From: Anaerolineae bacterium
GTDB taxonomy: Bacteria; Chloroflexota; Anaerolineae; Promineifilales; Promineifilaceae
DNA length: 37,073 bases
Assembly: GCA_019637635.1 (NCBI GenBank)
Contig: JAHBVI010000064.1
Span: forward strand, 1 to 37,073
Reading direction: 5' to 3'
Part shown: in pieces, positions 24,431 through 31,224 of the stretch
Layout of the letters: every line of letters starts with the position of its first letter
Numbering within the stretch: position 1 is the stretch's first letter
Program-made: the position numbers and the translations under genes
Notes under the pieces: model-generated
The model's database searches: none
Told to the model about the DNA's origin: nothing
The model's input: the letters and a program-made list of their open reading frames with translations, nothing else

Positions 24431-25456
24431 TTAGGCTGGATTGTGAACCGGCAAGGAAGGGTCGAAAGGCGTCTTGCGCGAAAAGACAGCAAAGGCCCAG
24501 ACCAAAATCTTGCGGGCGGCGGCGATGAGGGCAAGCCGGTAGGCTTTGCCTCGGCCGCGCAGCCGGTCGTAGAAAGAACGCAGCGGACCTGAACGAGCTT
24601 TAACCCCTCCTTTGGCCGCCATGAATAGTTTATGTCTAGTAAAACGACAGCCCATTTTAGAAATCGTTGGCGGCCGCCAGACCGAACTGCCGCTGCTATT
24701 CTCCTGTGGGTCAAGTCCGGCGAAGGCAACCAACCCCTTGGCCGTGCCTTGGCCAGCGGTGCGAGCCTGCCAGCGATGGAGGAAAACCAACAACGGCAGG
24801 ACGGTTTTGTCCCCAACGCCAGCGACCGTTTCCAGCAGGCGGGCTTCTTGTTTCAAGTCAGGGTGCTTATTGAGCAGTTCCTTGATGGCCGCTTCAACTT
24901 CGGCCAGTTCTTTTTCCAGCCAGGCTATCAAACGCTCCACGCTCTCTTTAACGGCTGGCGAGGCGCTGGTCTTGTAATCCAACGCCTCCGCGCGATTTTT
25001 CTCGCTGCGCCACATTTTCTGCAAATCTTCTTGCCGCCGCAGCAAGCTGTCCAGACTGGCGACCGCTTCCGGCAACTGATTTTCCGGTTCTGGCCGGCAG
25101 GCCATGCCGAATTGAGCCAAGATGCGGCTGTCCAGGGGGTCATTTTTGGCTCGCGTTCCCATCCCCTTGCCCCAATCCCGCACGCGTTTGGGATTGGGCA
25201 GGCTGACTTGCCATTCATGGTCAAAAACAAAAGCGACCAGCGGCAGTTGATAGCCACCTGTTGGTTCAACCACCAGGTGAATAGCTTGATAGCCTTGCTT
25301 TTTCGCCGCCGCCGTCGCTTCTTTAACAAACTGTGTCCAGCCTGCCTGGTCATTGGCGTATTTGCCCAACGAAATGGGCTCACGTTCTGGACAAATAGCG
25401 GCGTCAAAATGGCTTTTGCTCATGTCTACGCCCACATACAATGGATTGTTGTTCAT
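24431..25456 (-). CDS. IS110-family DEDD transposase
   Basis: The 341-residue protein has an N-terminal RuvC-like DEDD domain: VGVDMSKSHFD with the first Asp, VVEPTGGY with the Glu, and KNDPLDSRILAQF with the last Asp pair. A coiled-coil middle (LEKELAEVEAAIKELL) follows. The C-terminal Tnp_20-like domain has GVGDKTVLPLL, FAGLDPQENSSGSS carrying candidate catalytic serines, and SKMGCRFTRHKLFMAA. IS110 enzymes are recombinases that use a serine together with the DEDD site and are guided by a structured bridge RNA. The ATG has AAGGAGAG upstream. Length and motifs are complete, so it appears intact. The opposite-strand frame of 417 codons over it is an artefact. Confidence 0.95.
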   Translation of the reverse strand: MNNNPLYVGVDMSKSHFDAAICPEREPISLGKYANDQAGWTQFVKEATAAAKKQGYQAIHLVVEPTGGYQLPLVAFVFDHEWQVSLPNPKRVRDWGKGMGTRAKNDPLDSRILAQFGMACRPEPENQLPEAVASLDSLLRRQEDLQKMWRSEKNRAEALDYKTSASPAVKESVERLIAWLEKELAEVEAAIKELLNKHPDLKQEARLLETVAGVGDKTVLPLLVFLHRWQARTAGQGTAKGLVAFAGLDPQENSSGSSVWRPPTISKMGCRFTRHKLFMAAKGGVKARSGPLRSFYDRLRGRGKAYRLALIAAARKILVWAFAVFSRKTPFDPSLPVHNPA

Positions 25457-25660
25457 TGTTGCTCTCCTTATGTGTCCAAACCGACCAAATACAAGCGCCT
25501 GAGGTCCGCCAACAACCTGGTATACGAGCTTGGTGTCTCAGCATTCTCTTCGTCCTCTCAGGCAAATCTGAACCTGTCTACCATCAGGCTTAACAACCTG
25601 GGGGCGGGTGTGCGGTTTCTGGGTCGGTTGGCTTCTATCGCTTTACAGGGTAGAGTAATT
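25457..25660 (-). ncRNA. Candidate bridge RNA region of the IS110 element
   Basis: About 200 non-coding bases precede the transposase on its own strand. In IS110-group elements (as opposed to IS1111) this left-end region encodes the bridge RNA, whose two loops pair with donor and target DNA. I see short complementary stretches here (for example CAGGTTGTT occurs twice on the coding strand) but cannot draw a definite fold. The call rests on position and family knowledge. Confidence 0.45.
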
Positions 25661-25670
25661 TTGAATTGTG

Positions 25671-25741
25671 GGCAAGGGAACGGTCTCATCTACCAGCCGA
25701 GATCTATGTCTCTGGGGCGGGAACAGTCTCGTTCCCTTGCC
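25671..25741. repeat. Inverted repeat with 12-bp perfect arms
   Basis: GGCAAGGGAACG (25671-25682) and CGTTCCCTTGCC (25730-25741) pair perfectly around a 47-base loop. It lies beyond the probable IS end and before another palindrome group. No protein is encoded. Confidence 0.8.
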
Positions 25742-25757
25742 AACTTTATGATACCAG

Positions 25758-25907
25758 GGGCGGGACGGCGCGGTAAAAATTTGGTCAAAACGGAGAACGT
25801 TGTCCCGCGCCGTCTCGCCCGCTTTGACCGTGGAAAGGAAAGCGGGGCGAGACAGGCGGGGATGAGGCTTCTTGGTGTGGCATAGGTAATACCCACCTGT
25901 CCCGCCC
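25758..25907. repeat. Cluster of GC-rich nested palindromes
   Basis: Three interlocked inverted repeats are visible. 25758-25773 pairs with 25805-25820 (15 of 16), 25783-25793 with 25819-25829 (10 of 11), and 25845-25860 with 25892-25907 (14 of 16). The arms share a GGGCGRGACRGGCG-like core, so this looks like a dispersed palindromic element in two or more copies. The rest of 25661-25907 shows no gene. Confidence 0.75.
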
Positions 25908-26051
25908 CTACGGATTGTCTATGATTGTCAATGGTGGCAAAGCGTTCACAATGGGGTCATTGGTGATGTCGCTCAACTGCTGCGTCTGCCCTAGCGCCGC
26001 GTAATAGTCACGCACCGCCTTATGATTCGGTTTCAGATTAAGGGTTTGCAT
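25908..26051 (-). pseudogene. Remnant N-terminus of a type ISP restriction enzyme
   Basis: The frame begins MQTLNLKPNHKAVRDYYAAL, which resembles the first residues of type ISP restriction-modification enzymes (LKPTHKAVxxYYxxL). It then loses resemblance and stops after 47 codons, next to the palindrome cluster and the IS110 element. The complete enzyme would be over 1,000 residues, so only a scrap remains. The ATG at 26051 has no clear ribosome binding site. It could instead be an unrelated small frame. Confidence 0.4.
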
Positions 26052-26180
26052 GGTGTGAAGATTATAACGGAGAGGTAGGGGAATGGGTAACGGCCGTGAT
26101 GCGTGGTGAAGCACCGGCCACAAGAGGTATGACGGCAGCACCTTTGTTTATTTGAATAATGAATGGGAACTGTTATTTTT

Positions 26181-26214
26181 TTGCGGCATTGGCAAACTGG
26201 TTATAATCCGGCGC
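26181..26214 (+). promoter_or_regulatory. Probable promoter with leaderless start
   Basis: A perfect TATAAT (26202-26207) lies 15-16 bases after TTGCGG/TTTGCG, and the ATG of the next gene begins only seven bases after the -10 box. There is no ribosome binding site. Transcription would start at or next to the ATG, so the mRNA may be leaderless. Confidence 0.5.
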
Positions 26215-27081
26215 ATGGGTTTTCCAACGTGGACATTGATTGGCATGGGCGTCACTTTTGGCGGCGCGTTTGTCATGGTCATCCTGGCTTACATTGCCCA
26301 ATCGCCTGGTTTGGCGGCCCGCATCGGGTTGGGGGGGACACGCATCGCTTTTCAGGTAAAAACATATACCGGCTATGCGCTGGCCTTGATGCTGTTGTTT
26401 TTGGGCTTTTTTCTGGCGGGTGTGCCCCTGGACCCGGCGTTGGTAGCGACGGCCACTTCATCTGCACTCAGCGCCGATACAGTTACGGAAACATCATCTG
26501 CCCTGGCCGATGCTGACAATGGTTCCCTTGCGGGCGGCATTGAGAATGACCTGACAGCGGCCAACGGGGCAGCAGAACCGGCTGCCACCCCTGATCCCAA
26601 TGCGGCGCTGACGCCCGCCAGCGGCGCATTTGGCGGCCCGCCCCCAGGCCAGGAAGCGGAAGAAGAAACAGAAGCGCCTGTGACGGGCAACGAAACCACT
26701 GCCAGCCTGGAAACAACGCCAGCAGCTACAGCTACCGCCACAGCTACCTCTGCTTTTACGCCGACGCCGGTGACGTTTACGCCCACACCGACCAACTCGC
26801 CCACCGCAACCGCGACCCCTTCACCTACGCTCACCCCCACGCCCACCGTGACGCCAACGCCTGTTGTGGGGCAAACGGCCGTGATGAATCTGGCCGGCGG
26901 TGTGATGTGGCTGCAACGTTCGCCGGGTGGCCAGAACTTGCTGATCTTACAAGACCAGGAAGTTGTGATCTTGCAGCCAGGGCGCGCCAACCGGGGCGGT
27001 GTGGCCTGGCGGGAAATAGCTACCGGCAATGGGACAATTGGCTGGGTTGAAGAACGTTATTTGCGGCTTAATCAAAATTGA
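26215..27081 (+). CDS. Membrane protein with C-terminal SH3-like domain
   Basis: The 288-residue protein has two N-terminal membrane segments (TLIGMGVTFGGAFVMVILAY and YALALMLLFLGFFLAGV). A long low-complexity spacer of Ala, Thr, Pro and Glu follows (about residues 80-215, with FTPTPVTFTPTPTNSPTA). The C-terminal domain of about 70 residues is SH3b-like: VMWLQRSPGGQNLLILQDQE and GNGTIGWVEERYLRLNQN. Bacterial SH3 domains often bind cell-wall or surface polymers. The spacer would let the domain reach out from the membrane. I chose ATG 26215 because a TATAAT box lies just before it; an earlier ATG at 26152 lies upstream of that promoter. Confidence 0.75.
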   Translation: MGFPTWTLIGMGVTFGGAFVMVILAYIAQSPGLAARIGLGGTRIAFQVKTYTGYALALMLLFLGFFLAGVPLDPALVATATSSALSADTVTETSSALADADNGSLAGGIENDLTAANGAAEPAATPDPNAALTPASGAFGGPPPGQEAEEETEAPVTGNETTASLETTPAATATATATSAFTPTPVTFTPTPTNSPTATATPSPTLTPTPTVTPTPVVGQTAVMNLAGGVMWLQRSPGGQNLLILQDQEVVILQPGRANRGGVAWREIATGNGTIGWVEERYLRLNQN

Positions 27082-27160
27082 CACGAGTCCGCTTCATTGT
27101 TAGAATTTGACCAAAGATCAAAAACTATCCAGGCCACATGGCCTGAAAGAGGAAAAGCAC

Positions 27161-27562
27161 ATGGAACTGATGGAACAAACGGCAGTTGACAGTATTTATC
27201 TCACAGACGCAGCGGCAGATATGGTCAAGACGCTGCTGATGCAGAAAAACGTGCCCGATCATGGGCTGCGTGTTTTTGTGGCCGGTGGCGGCTGTTCCGG
27301 GATGCAATATGGTATGGCGCTGGAAGCGGAGCCACGGCCGTATGACCATCTGATTGAATATCATGGGGTGAAGGTGTTCATTGACCCCACCAGCATGATG
27401 TATTTAAGCAGCGCCACCATTGATTACGAAGACAGCATTATGGGCGGCGGCTTCAAAATTGAAAACCCCAACGCCGTATCATCCTGTGGCTGTGGGTCGT
27501 CTTTCAAAACGAAAGACAGCGCCGGCGCCGCTTATGATAGTGGTGGTTGTGGCTGCGGATAG
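27161..27562 (+). CDS. A-type iron-sulfur carrier (ErpA/IscA/HesB family)
   Basis: The 133-residue protein has the three conserved cysteines of A-type carriers: C45 in GGGCSGMQYGM, and C109 and C111 in SSCGCGSSF. IYLTDAAADMVK and VFIDPTSMMYLSSATIDYED are also standard family blocks. These proteins receive Fe-S clusters from the scaffold and deliver them to targets. An unusual tail adds about 20 residues and ends GGCGCG with two further cysteines. The ATG at 27161 has AAAGAGGAAAAG upstream; the earlier in-frame ATG at 27107 lacks a site. The gene stands alone and is followed by a strong terminator. ErpA, IscA and SufA cannot be told apart by sequence alone. Confidence 0.93.
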   Translation: MELMEQTAVDSIYLTDAAADMVKTLLMQKNVPDHGLRVFVAGGGCSGMQYGMALEAEPRPYDHLIEYHGVKVFIDPTSMMYLSSATIDYEDSIMGGGFKIENPNAVSSCGCGSSFKTKDSAGAAYDSGGCGCG

Positions 27563-27616
27563 AACCGATAGCGGGTAGAACCGAGAAACGAGTATCGGTA
27601 ATTGGCGAACGATAGA

Positions 27617-27643
27617 AGCGGGGCACACTGCCCCGCTTTTTTT
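27617..27643 (+). terminator. Rho-independent terminator
   Basis: A perfect 9-bp stem (AGCGGGGCA and TGCCCCGCT) with a CAC loop is followed by seven T (27637-27643). It lies 54 bases after the stop of the Fe-S carrier gene and separates it from mgtE. Confidence 0.93.
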
Positions 27644-27776
27644 ATGCCTGGGGGTGGGTGTTGGCGTATAATCACGGCCGTGCCCACCCGGTACGCAGGA
27701 TACATTTTCCATTGGGGGGCATCTCCACGATCAGAAAAATCCGACACGTTAAACGCGCCACGAAGGAGAAAACACC

Positions 27777-29135
27777 TTGACAGAACCCACGACGCCACCT
27801 GAATTGGAAGCGATTGAACAACTCATTGAGACAAATCAACTGGCGACATTGCAAGAACAGTTAGCCAACGTTCATCCCTCAGACATTGCCGTCTTGATGG
27901 ATGAACTGGATACAGACGATGCCGTCACCCTCTTCGAACTCCTGTCGGTGGAAGTTGCCAGCGAGGTGTTGGATGAAACCGGCAGCCCGGTGCGCCAGGA
28001 GTTGGTGGAAAAAGTGGCCGACGAACGGCTGGCTGACCTGCTGGAAGAGATGCCCGTAGATGACGCTGTTGAATTTCTGGAAGACCTGCCTGACGACGTA
28101 TCGGATCGCTTGATCGGTTTGATGGAGCCGGATGAAGCAGCCGAAGTACAAAAGCTGTTGGGATATGAAGAAGAAACAGCCGGCCGCCTGATGGCGCGCG
28201 ATGTGGCCGTGCTGCGCCGTTATTGGACAGTGAACCAGACGTTTGACTATCTGCGTTCGCTAGAAGATGCGGAAACCTTACACTACCTGTATGTGGTAGA
28301 TAGGGAAAACCATTTGATTGGCCTGGTACCCCTGCGCAAGCTGATTATGGCCCAGCCCGAAGCCACCATTGACTCTATTATGATCGGCAATGTGGTCTCC
28401 GCACCGGTGACGGCTGACCAGGAAGAACTGGCCGAGCTGGTATCCCGCTATGACTTTTTTGTGATTCCGGTGGTGGATGAAGAAAACCGGTTGTTAGGCG
28501 TGGTGACGGCCGATGATGTGCTTGATGTGTTGGAAGAGGAGGCCACAGAGGACATTCAACGCCTCGGTGGTTCTGAGCCGCTGGATCAGCCCTATTTTGC
28601 GGTTTCCGTTTTTCAGGTGTATCGGAAGCGGGTGGGCTGGTTGTTGATCTTGTTTCTGGCAGCGACCCTGACGGGCACTGTCACCAGCCTGTTTCAAGAT
28701 TTGTTGGAAGTGGCTGTGATTCTCACCGTTTTTATCCCTCTTATTATTGGCACCGGTGGCAACGCCGGTTCGCAAACGGTGGCTACCATTATCCGCGCCA
28801 TTACGCTGGATGAGGTGAGATTGGGGAACGTGGTCGCTGCCTGGTGGCGAGAAGTATCGGTTGGGCTGCTGCTCGGCATTTCCATGAGCCTGGTAGGTAT
28901 TGTCTACATCAACGTGTTTTTCCCCCAGGCCGGCCATCAGATTCCGCTGGTAGTGGGGTTAACTTTGCCCGCCGTTGTGGTCTGGTCAACCACTGTAGCC
29001 ACCCTGGTGCCGACCCTGGCCGACCGGTTTCACATTGATCCGGCAGTCATTAGTGGCCCGATGATTGCCACCATCGTAGACGCCACCGGGCTGCTCATTT
29101 ACTTTTTATTGGCCAGGCAGTTGTTGGGCTTGTGA
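27777..29135 (+). CDS. mgtE: Magnesium transporter MgtE
   Basis: The 452-residue channel has the full MgtE architecture. An acidic helical N domain (residues about 20-125) contains repeated LADLLEEMPVDDAVEFLEDL blocks. A CBS pair follows (about 130-260, LHYLYVVDRENHLIGLVPLR and FFVIPVVDEENRLLGVVTADD). Five membrane segments from about residue 285 include the family block GTGGNAGSQTVATIIRAI, which lines the pore. The N and CBS domains close the channel when cytoplasmic Mg2+ is high. The start is TTG 27777, supported by AAGGAG at seven bases; no ATG fits. A TATAAT at 27667 may be its promoter. No Mg2+ riboswitch was recognised in the 200-base leader. Confidence 0.96.
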   Translation: MTEPTTPPELEAIEQLIETNQLATLQEQLANVHPSDIAVLMDELDTDDAVTLFELLSVEVASEVLDETGSPVRQELVEKVADERLADLLEEMPVDDAVEFLEDLPDDVSDRLIGLMEPDEAAEVQKLLGYEEETAGRLMARDVAVLRRYWTVNQTFDYLRSLEDAETLHYLYVVDRENHLIGLVPLRKLIMAQPEATIDSIMIGNVVSAPVTADQEELAELVSRYDFFVIPVVDEENRLLGVVTADDVLDVLEEEATEDIQRLGGSEPLDQPYFAVSVFQVYRKRVGWLLILFLAATLTGTVTSLFQDLLEVAVILTVFIPLIIGTGGNAGSQTVATIIRAITLDEVRLGNVVAAWWREVSVGLLLGISMSLVGIVYINVFFPQAGHQIPLVVGLTLPAVVVWSTTVATLVPTLADRFHIDPAVISGPMIATIVDATGLLIYFLLARQLLGL

Positions 29136-29139
29136 GGAC

Positions 29140-29165
29140 GAGCAGGTGTGGGGGTGAAGAGGTGA
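29140..29165 (+). repeat. Short GGTGAGGG-type (8-bp) repeat
   Basis: AGCAGGTGTGGGGGTGAAGAGGTGAG is a short run of degenerate 8-bp units. It matches the longer run at 36945-36993. Its last unit, AGGTGAG, appears to act as ribosome binding site for the sirtuin gene. Confidence 0.65.
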
Positions 29166-29169
29166 GTAA

Positions 29170-29973
29170 ATGGTTATTCCTGATGGTTTGATTCAATTGG
29201 TGCAAAAGGCGCGTCGGGTGGTGGTGTTGACGGGGGCGGGGATTTCGGCCGAGAGTGGTATTCCTACTTTCCGGCAGGCGCAGACAGGTTTGTGGGCACA
29301 ATATGACCCGGAAGAACTGGCCACCCGGTCGGCGTTCCGGCGGAATCCCCGGTTGGTGTGGGAGTGGTATGCCTGGCGGCGGCAGTTGGTGCAGCAGGCC
29401 GCGCCTAATCCCGGCCATCTGGCGCTCGTGGAGTGGGAACGCCTGGTACCTGATTTTACGCTGATTACCCAAAATGTAGATGGGCTGCACCAGCGGGCGG
29501 GCAGCCAGCGTGTGGTGGAACTGCACGGCAGTTTGCTGCGCGTGAAGTGTTTTGACCATGACCATGCAGCGCCGACCTGGGAGGAGACGGAGAACCCGCC
29601 GCGCTGTGCGGTGTGTGGCAGTTATTTACGGCCGGATGTGGTCTGGTTTGGTGAAAGTTTACCGGCGGTGGGGCTGCACACGGCCGTGACTGCCAGCCGC
29701 CGCGCCGATATTTTCCTCTCTATTGGCACCTCATCATTGGTGCAGCCGGCCGCCTCTTTGCCGCTGGAAGCGAAAAACAACCGCATTCCCCTGGTGGAGA
29801 TCAACCCGCAGCCAACACCCCTGACCGCTGCCTGCAACTTTGCCCTGACAGGCCCGGCGGGCGAGGTGTTGCCGGCGTTACTGTTCAAATGTTTCGGGTG
29901 GAATTGGGATAGTGGCAACGAGGGAGAAGCCGGCATCGGGGGCGGTGGTCACGGCCGTTTCCCCACCCAATAG
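29170..29973 (+). CDS. Sir2-family NAD-dependent protein deacylase
   Basis: The 267-residue sirtuin has GAGISAESGIPTFR for NAD binding, TQNVDGLH, and catalytic H119 in ELHGS. Y67 and R70 in EWYAWRR form the Y-x-x-R pair of class III enzymes that prefer succinyl or other acidic acyl groups (as SIRT5 and CobB). The zinc site is unusual: C146 and C149 (CAVCG) are present, but the first pair has only C127 (KCFDHDH), so a His or Asp may complete it. The last 96 bases overlap the convergent kinase gene, which gives a non-conserved tail ending GGGGHGRFPTQ. The ATG at 29170 has AGGTGAG upstream. Confidence 0.93.
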   Translation: MVIPDGLIQLVQKARRVVVLTGAGISAESGIPTFRQAQTGLWAQYDPEELATRSAFRRNPRLVWEWYAWRRQLVQQAAPNPGHLALVEWERLVPDFTLITQNVDGLHQRAGSQRVVELHGSLLRVKCFDHDHAAPTWEETENPPRCAVCGSYLRPDVVWFGESLPAVGLHTAVTASRRADIFLSIGTSSLVQPAASLPLEAKNNRIPLVEINPQPTPLTAACNFALTGPAGEVLPALLFKCFGWNWDSGNEGEAGIGGGGHGRFPTQ

Positions 29974-31152
29974 CTGCACCCGTTCCCGAATCCCAATGAG
30001 GCCAAAACCGGCATCGGCGGACACGGCCGTGCCCACGCCATCATCCACCACCGACAACGTGACCTGTTGTGGCTGTGAATAATCCAGCGTCACCTGCACT
30101 TGCCTGGCCTGGGCATGTTTGCGCGTGTTGGTCAGCCCCTCCTGCGCCACCCGGTAAAGCGTCAGATTGGCCTTTGGTTCCAGGTCAACAGGCGTCCCAA
30201 TCACCTTCAGTTCCGCTTGCAGTCCTGTCTGTTGTGTTTCGGTTATCAACTGCCCAATGGCTTGTGGCAGCGTTTGATTTTCCAGGGGCGATTCGCGCAG
30301 GGCGCTGATGGAGTGGCGGATGGCGTTCAGCCCTTCCTGGGTCAGTTTTTGCGCCTTTTGCAGGGCATCGGCTGCCTTTTCCGGGTTTTCCGGCATCACC
30401 GTGCGGGCGGCCTCTAGCTGCACATTGATTACCGTGAGGTAGTGCCCCAGGTTGTCATGGATTTCGCGGGCCAGGCGGTTACGCTCTTTGGTGGTAGCCA
30501 GTTCTTCGGCCTGGGCGGCATACTCGGCCAGACGCAAATTGGCGGCATGTAGCTCGCCGGCCAATTGGGCAATATGTTGGCGGGCGGCTGCTTCCCGCAG
30601 GGCAATATAGGTGAAGATGAGGGTGAAGATCATGGCCGCGCTGATTTGCAGCATGGCCTGTAGCGCGTTTTCCAGAGAGGTGCTGCGCAGGAAGACAAAG
30701 AAAATGAGGCCCAATAAACTGATGCTGACAACGGCCGTGCCCACCCTGGGCAGCGCCAGACTTTGGGCCGCTACCGGCAAAATTAGCAGCCACACATTTC
30801 CTTCCACCCCCTCCACAATCCAAAACGTAAAGGCAATAATGCCCATCATCACCACAAAATAAACGGCCATAAACCAGGGGCGGGTTTTGCTGCGTTCTTC
30901 AAACCAGACCATGCCCCTGGTGCCCACCGCGCCGTAAAGAATGCCAGACCCCAAAATCAGCAGCATGTGGAAGATGGGCAAATCATAAAAGTCGGAATCG
31001 AGCAGCAGCGGCAGATACCCCACCACAGTCAGGGAAATGACCACAATGTTGATGGTGCGGTGGGTAAACTTTTCCTGCTTTTCCGCTTCCTGGAAGGTGT
31101 GCCAGGGTTGGTAGGGGGCTTGGTAAGGGGCTAATTGTTTTTGTGGGTCCAT
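29878..31152 (-). CDS. NarL/DesK-type sensor histidine kinase (orphan)
   Basis: The 424-residue kinase has about six N-terminal membrane segments (residues about 35-180) and a coiled coil. A HisKA_3 dimerisation domain carries the phospho-acceptor His in RNRLAREIHDNLGHYLTVI. The HATPase has YRVAQEGLTNTRKHA, VVDDGVG and GFGLIGIRERVQLLGG. Kinases of this class normally pair with a LuxR/NarL-type regulator, but none is adjacent here, so it is an orphan in this window. Its short periplasmic loops suggest sensing at or within the membrane. The gene begins next to a GGAGATT repeat that separates it from the DUF3352 gene, and its 3' end overlaps the sirtuin gene. Confidence 0.92.
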   Translation of the reverse strand: MDPQKQLAPYQAPYQPWHTFQEAEKQEKFTHRTINIVVISLTVVGYLPLLLDSDFYDLPIFHMLLILGSGILYGAVGTRGMVWFEERSKTRPWFMAVYFVVMMGIIAFTFWIVEGVEGNVWLLILPVAAQSLALPRVGTAVVSISLLGLIFFVFLRSTSLENALQAMLQISAAMIFTLIFTYIALREAAARQHIAQLAGELHAANLRLAEYAAQAEELATTKERNRLAREIHDNLGHYLTVINVQLEAARTVMPENPEKAADALQKAQKLTQEGLNAIRHSISALRESPLENQTLPQAIGQLITETQQTGLQAELKVIGTPVDLEPKANLTLYRVAQEGLTNTRKHAQARQVQVTLDYSQPQQVTLSVVDDGVGTAVSADAGFGLIGIRERVQLLGGETAVTTAPDAGFSLVATIPIPPETFEQ

Positions 31153-31155
31153 GTT

Positions 31156-31224
31156 GAGATTGGAGATTGGGGATCAGCGATTGGGGATTTGGGTTAATCT
31201 CCAATCGCTGATCTCTAATCTCCC
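31156..31224. repeat. GGAGATT-type inverted repeat between two genes
   Basis: GAGATTGGGGATCAGCGATT and the later AATCGCTGATCTCTAATCTC form a long imperfect hairpin. The stop codon (TAG) and last codons of the minus-strand DUF3352 gene lie inside it, so the repeat has supplied the gene end. Confidence 0.85.

Larger units (their letters stand above)
24400..25660 (-). mobile_element. IS110-family insertion element (ends approximate)
   Basis: One transposase gene is flanked by about 200 bases of non-coding DNA on its 5' side and a short 3' side. No terminal inverted repeats or target duplication are apparent, as expected for IS110. The element contains none of the ACGGCCGT octamers that dot its surroundings (nearest at about 24322 and 26089), which supports recent arrival. 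Exact ends cannot be fixed without another copy or an empty site. CTGAGAG occurs both 3' of the transposase (near 24400) and in the 5' flank (near 25555) on the coding strand. Confidence 0.75.

Noticed and set aside
24632..25885. 417-codon plus-strand frame across the IS110 transposase
   Set aside because: It is antisense to a transposase with complete DEDD motifs, has no recognisable domain, and runs into the palindrome cluster.
26373..27029. 218-codon minus-strand frame rich in Val, Gly and Ala
   Set aside because: It is the complement of the Pro/Thr-rich spacer of the SH3-like protein; the low-complexity coding sequence keeps the reverse strand open.
27562..27776. Mg2+-sensing riboswitch ahead of mgtE
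   Set aside because: The leader contains a terminator for the preceding gene and a possible promoter, but I could not recognise M-box helices.
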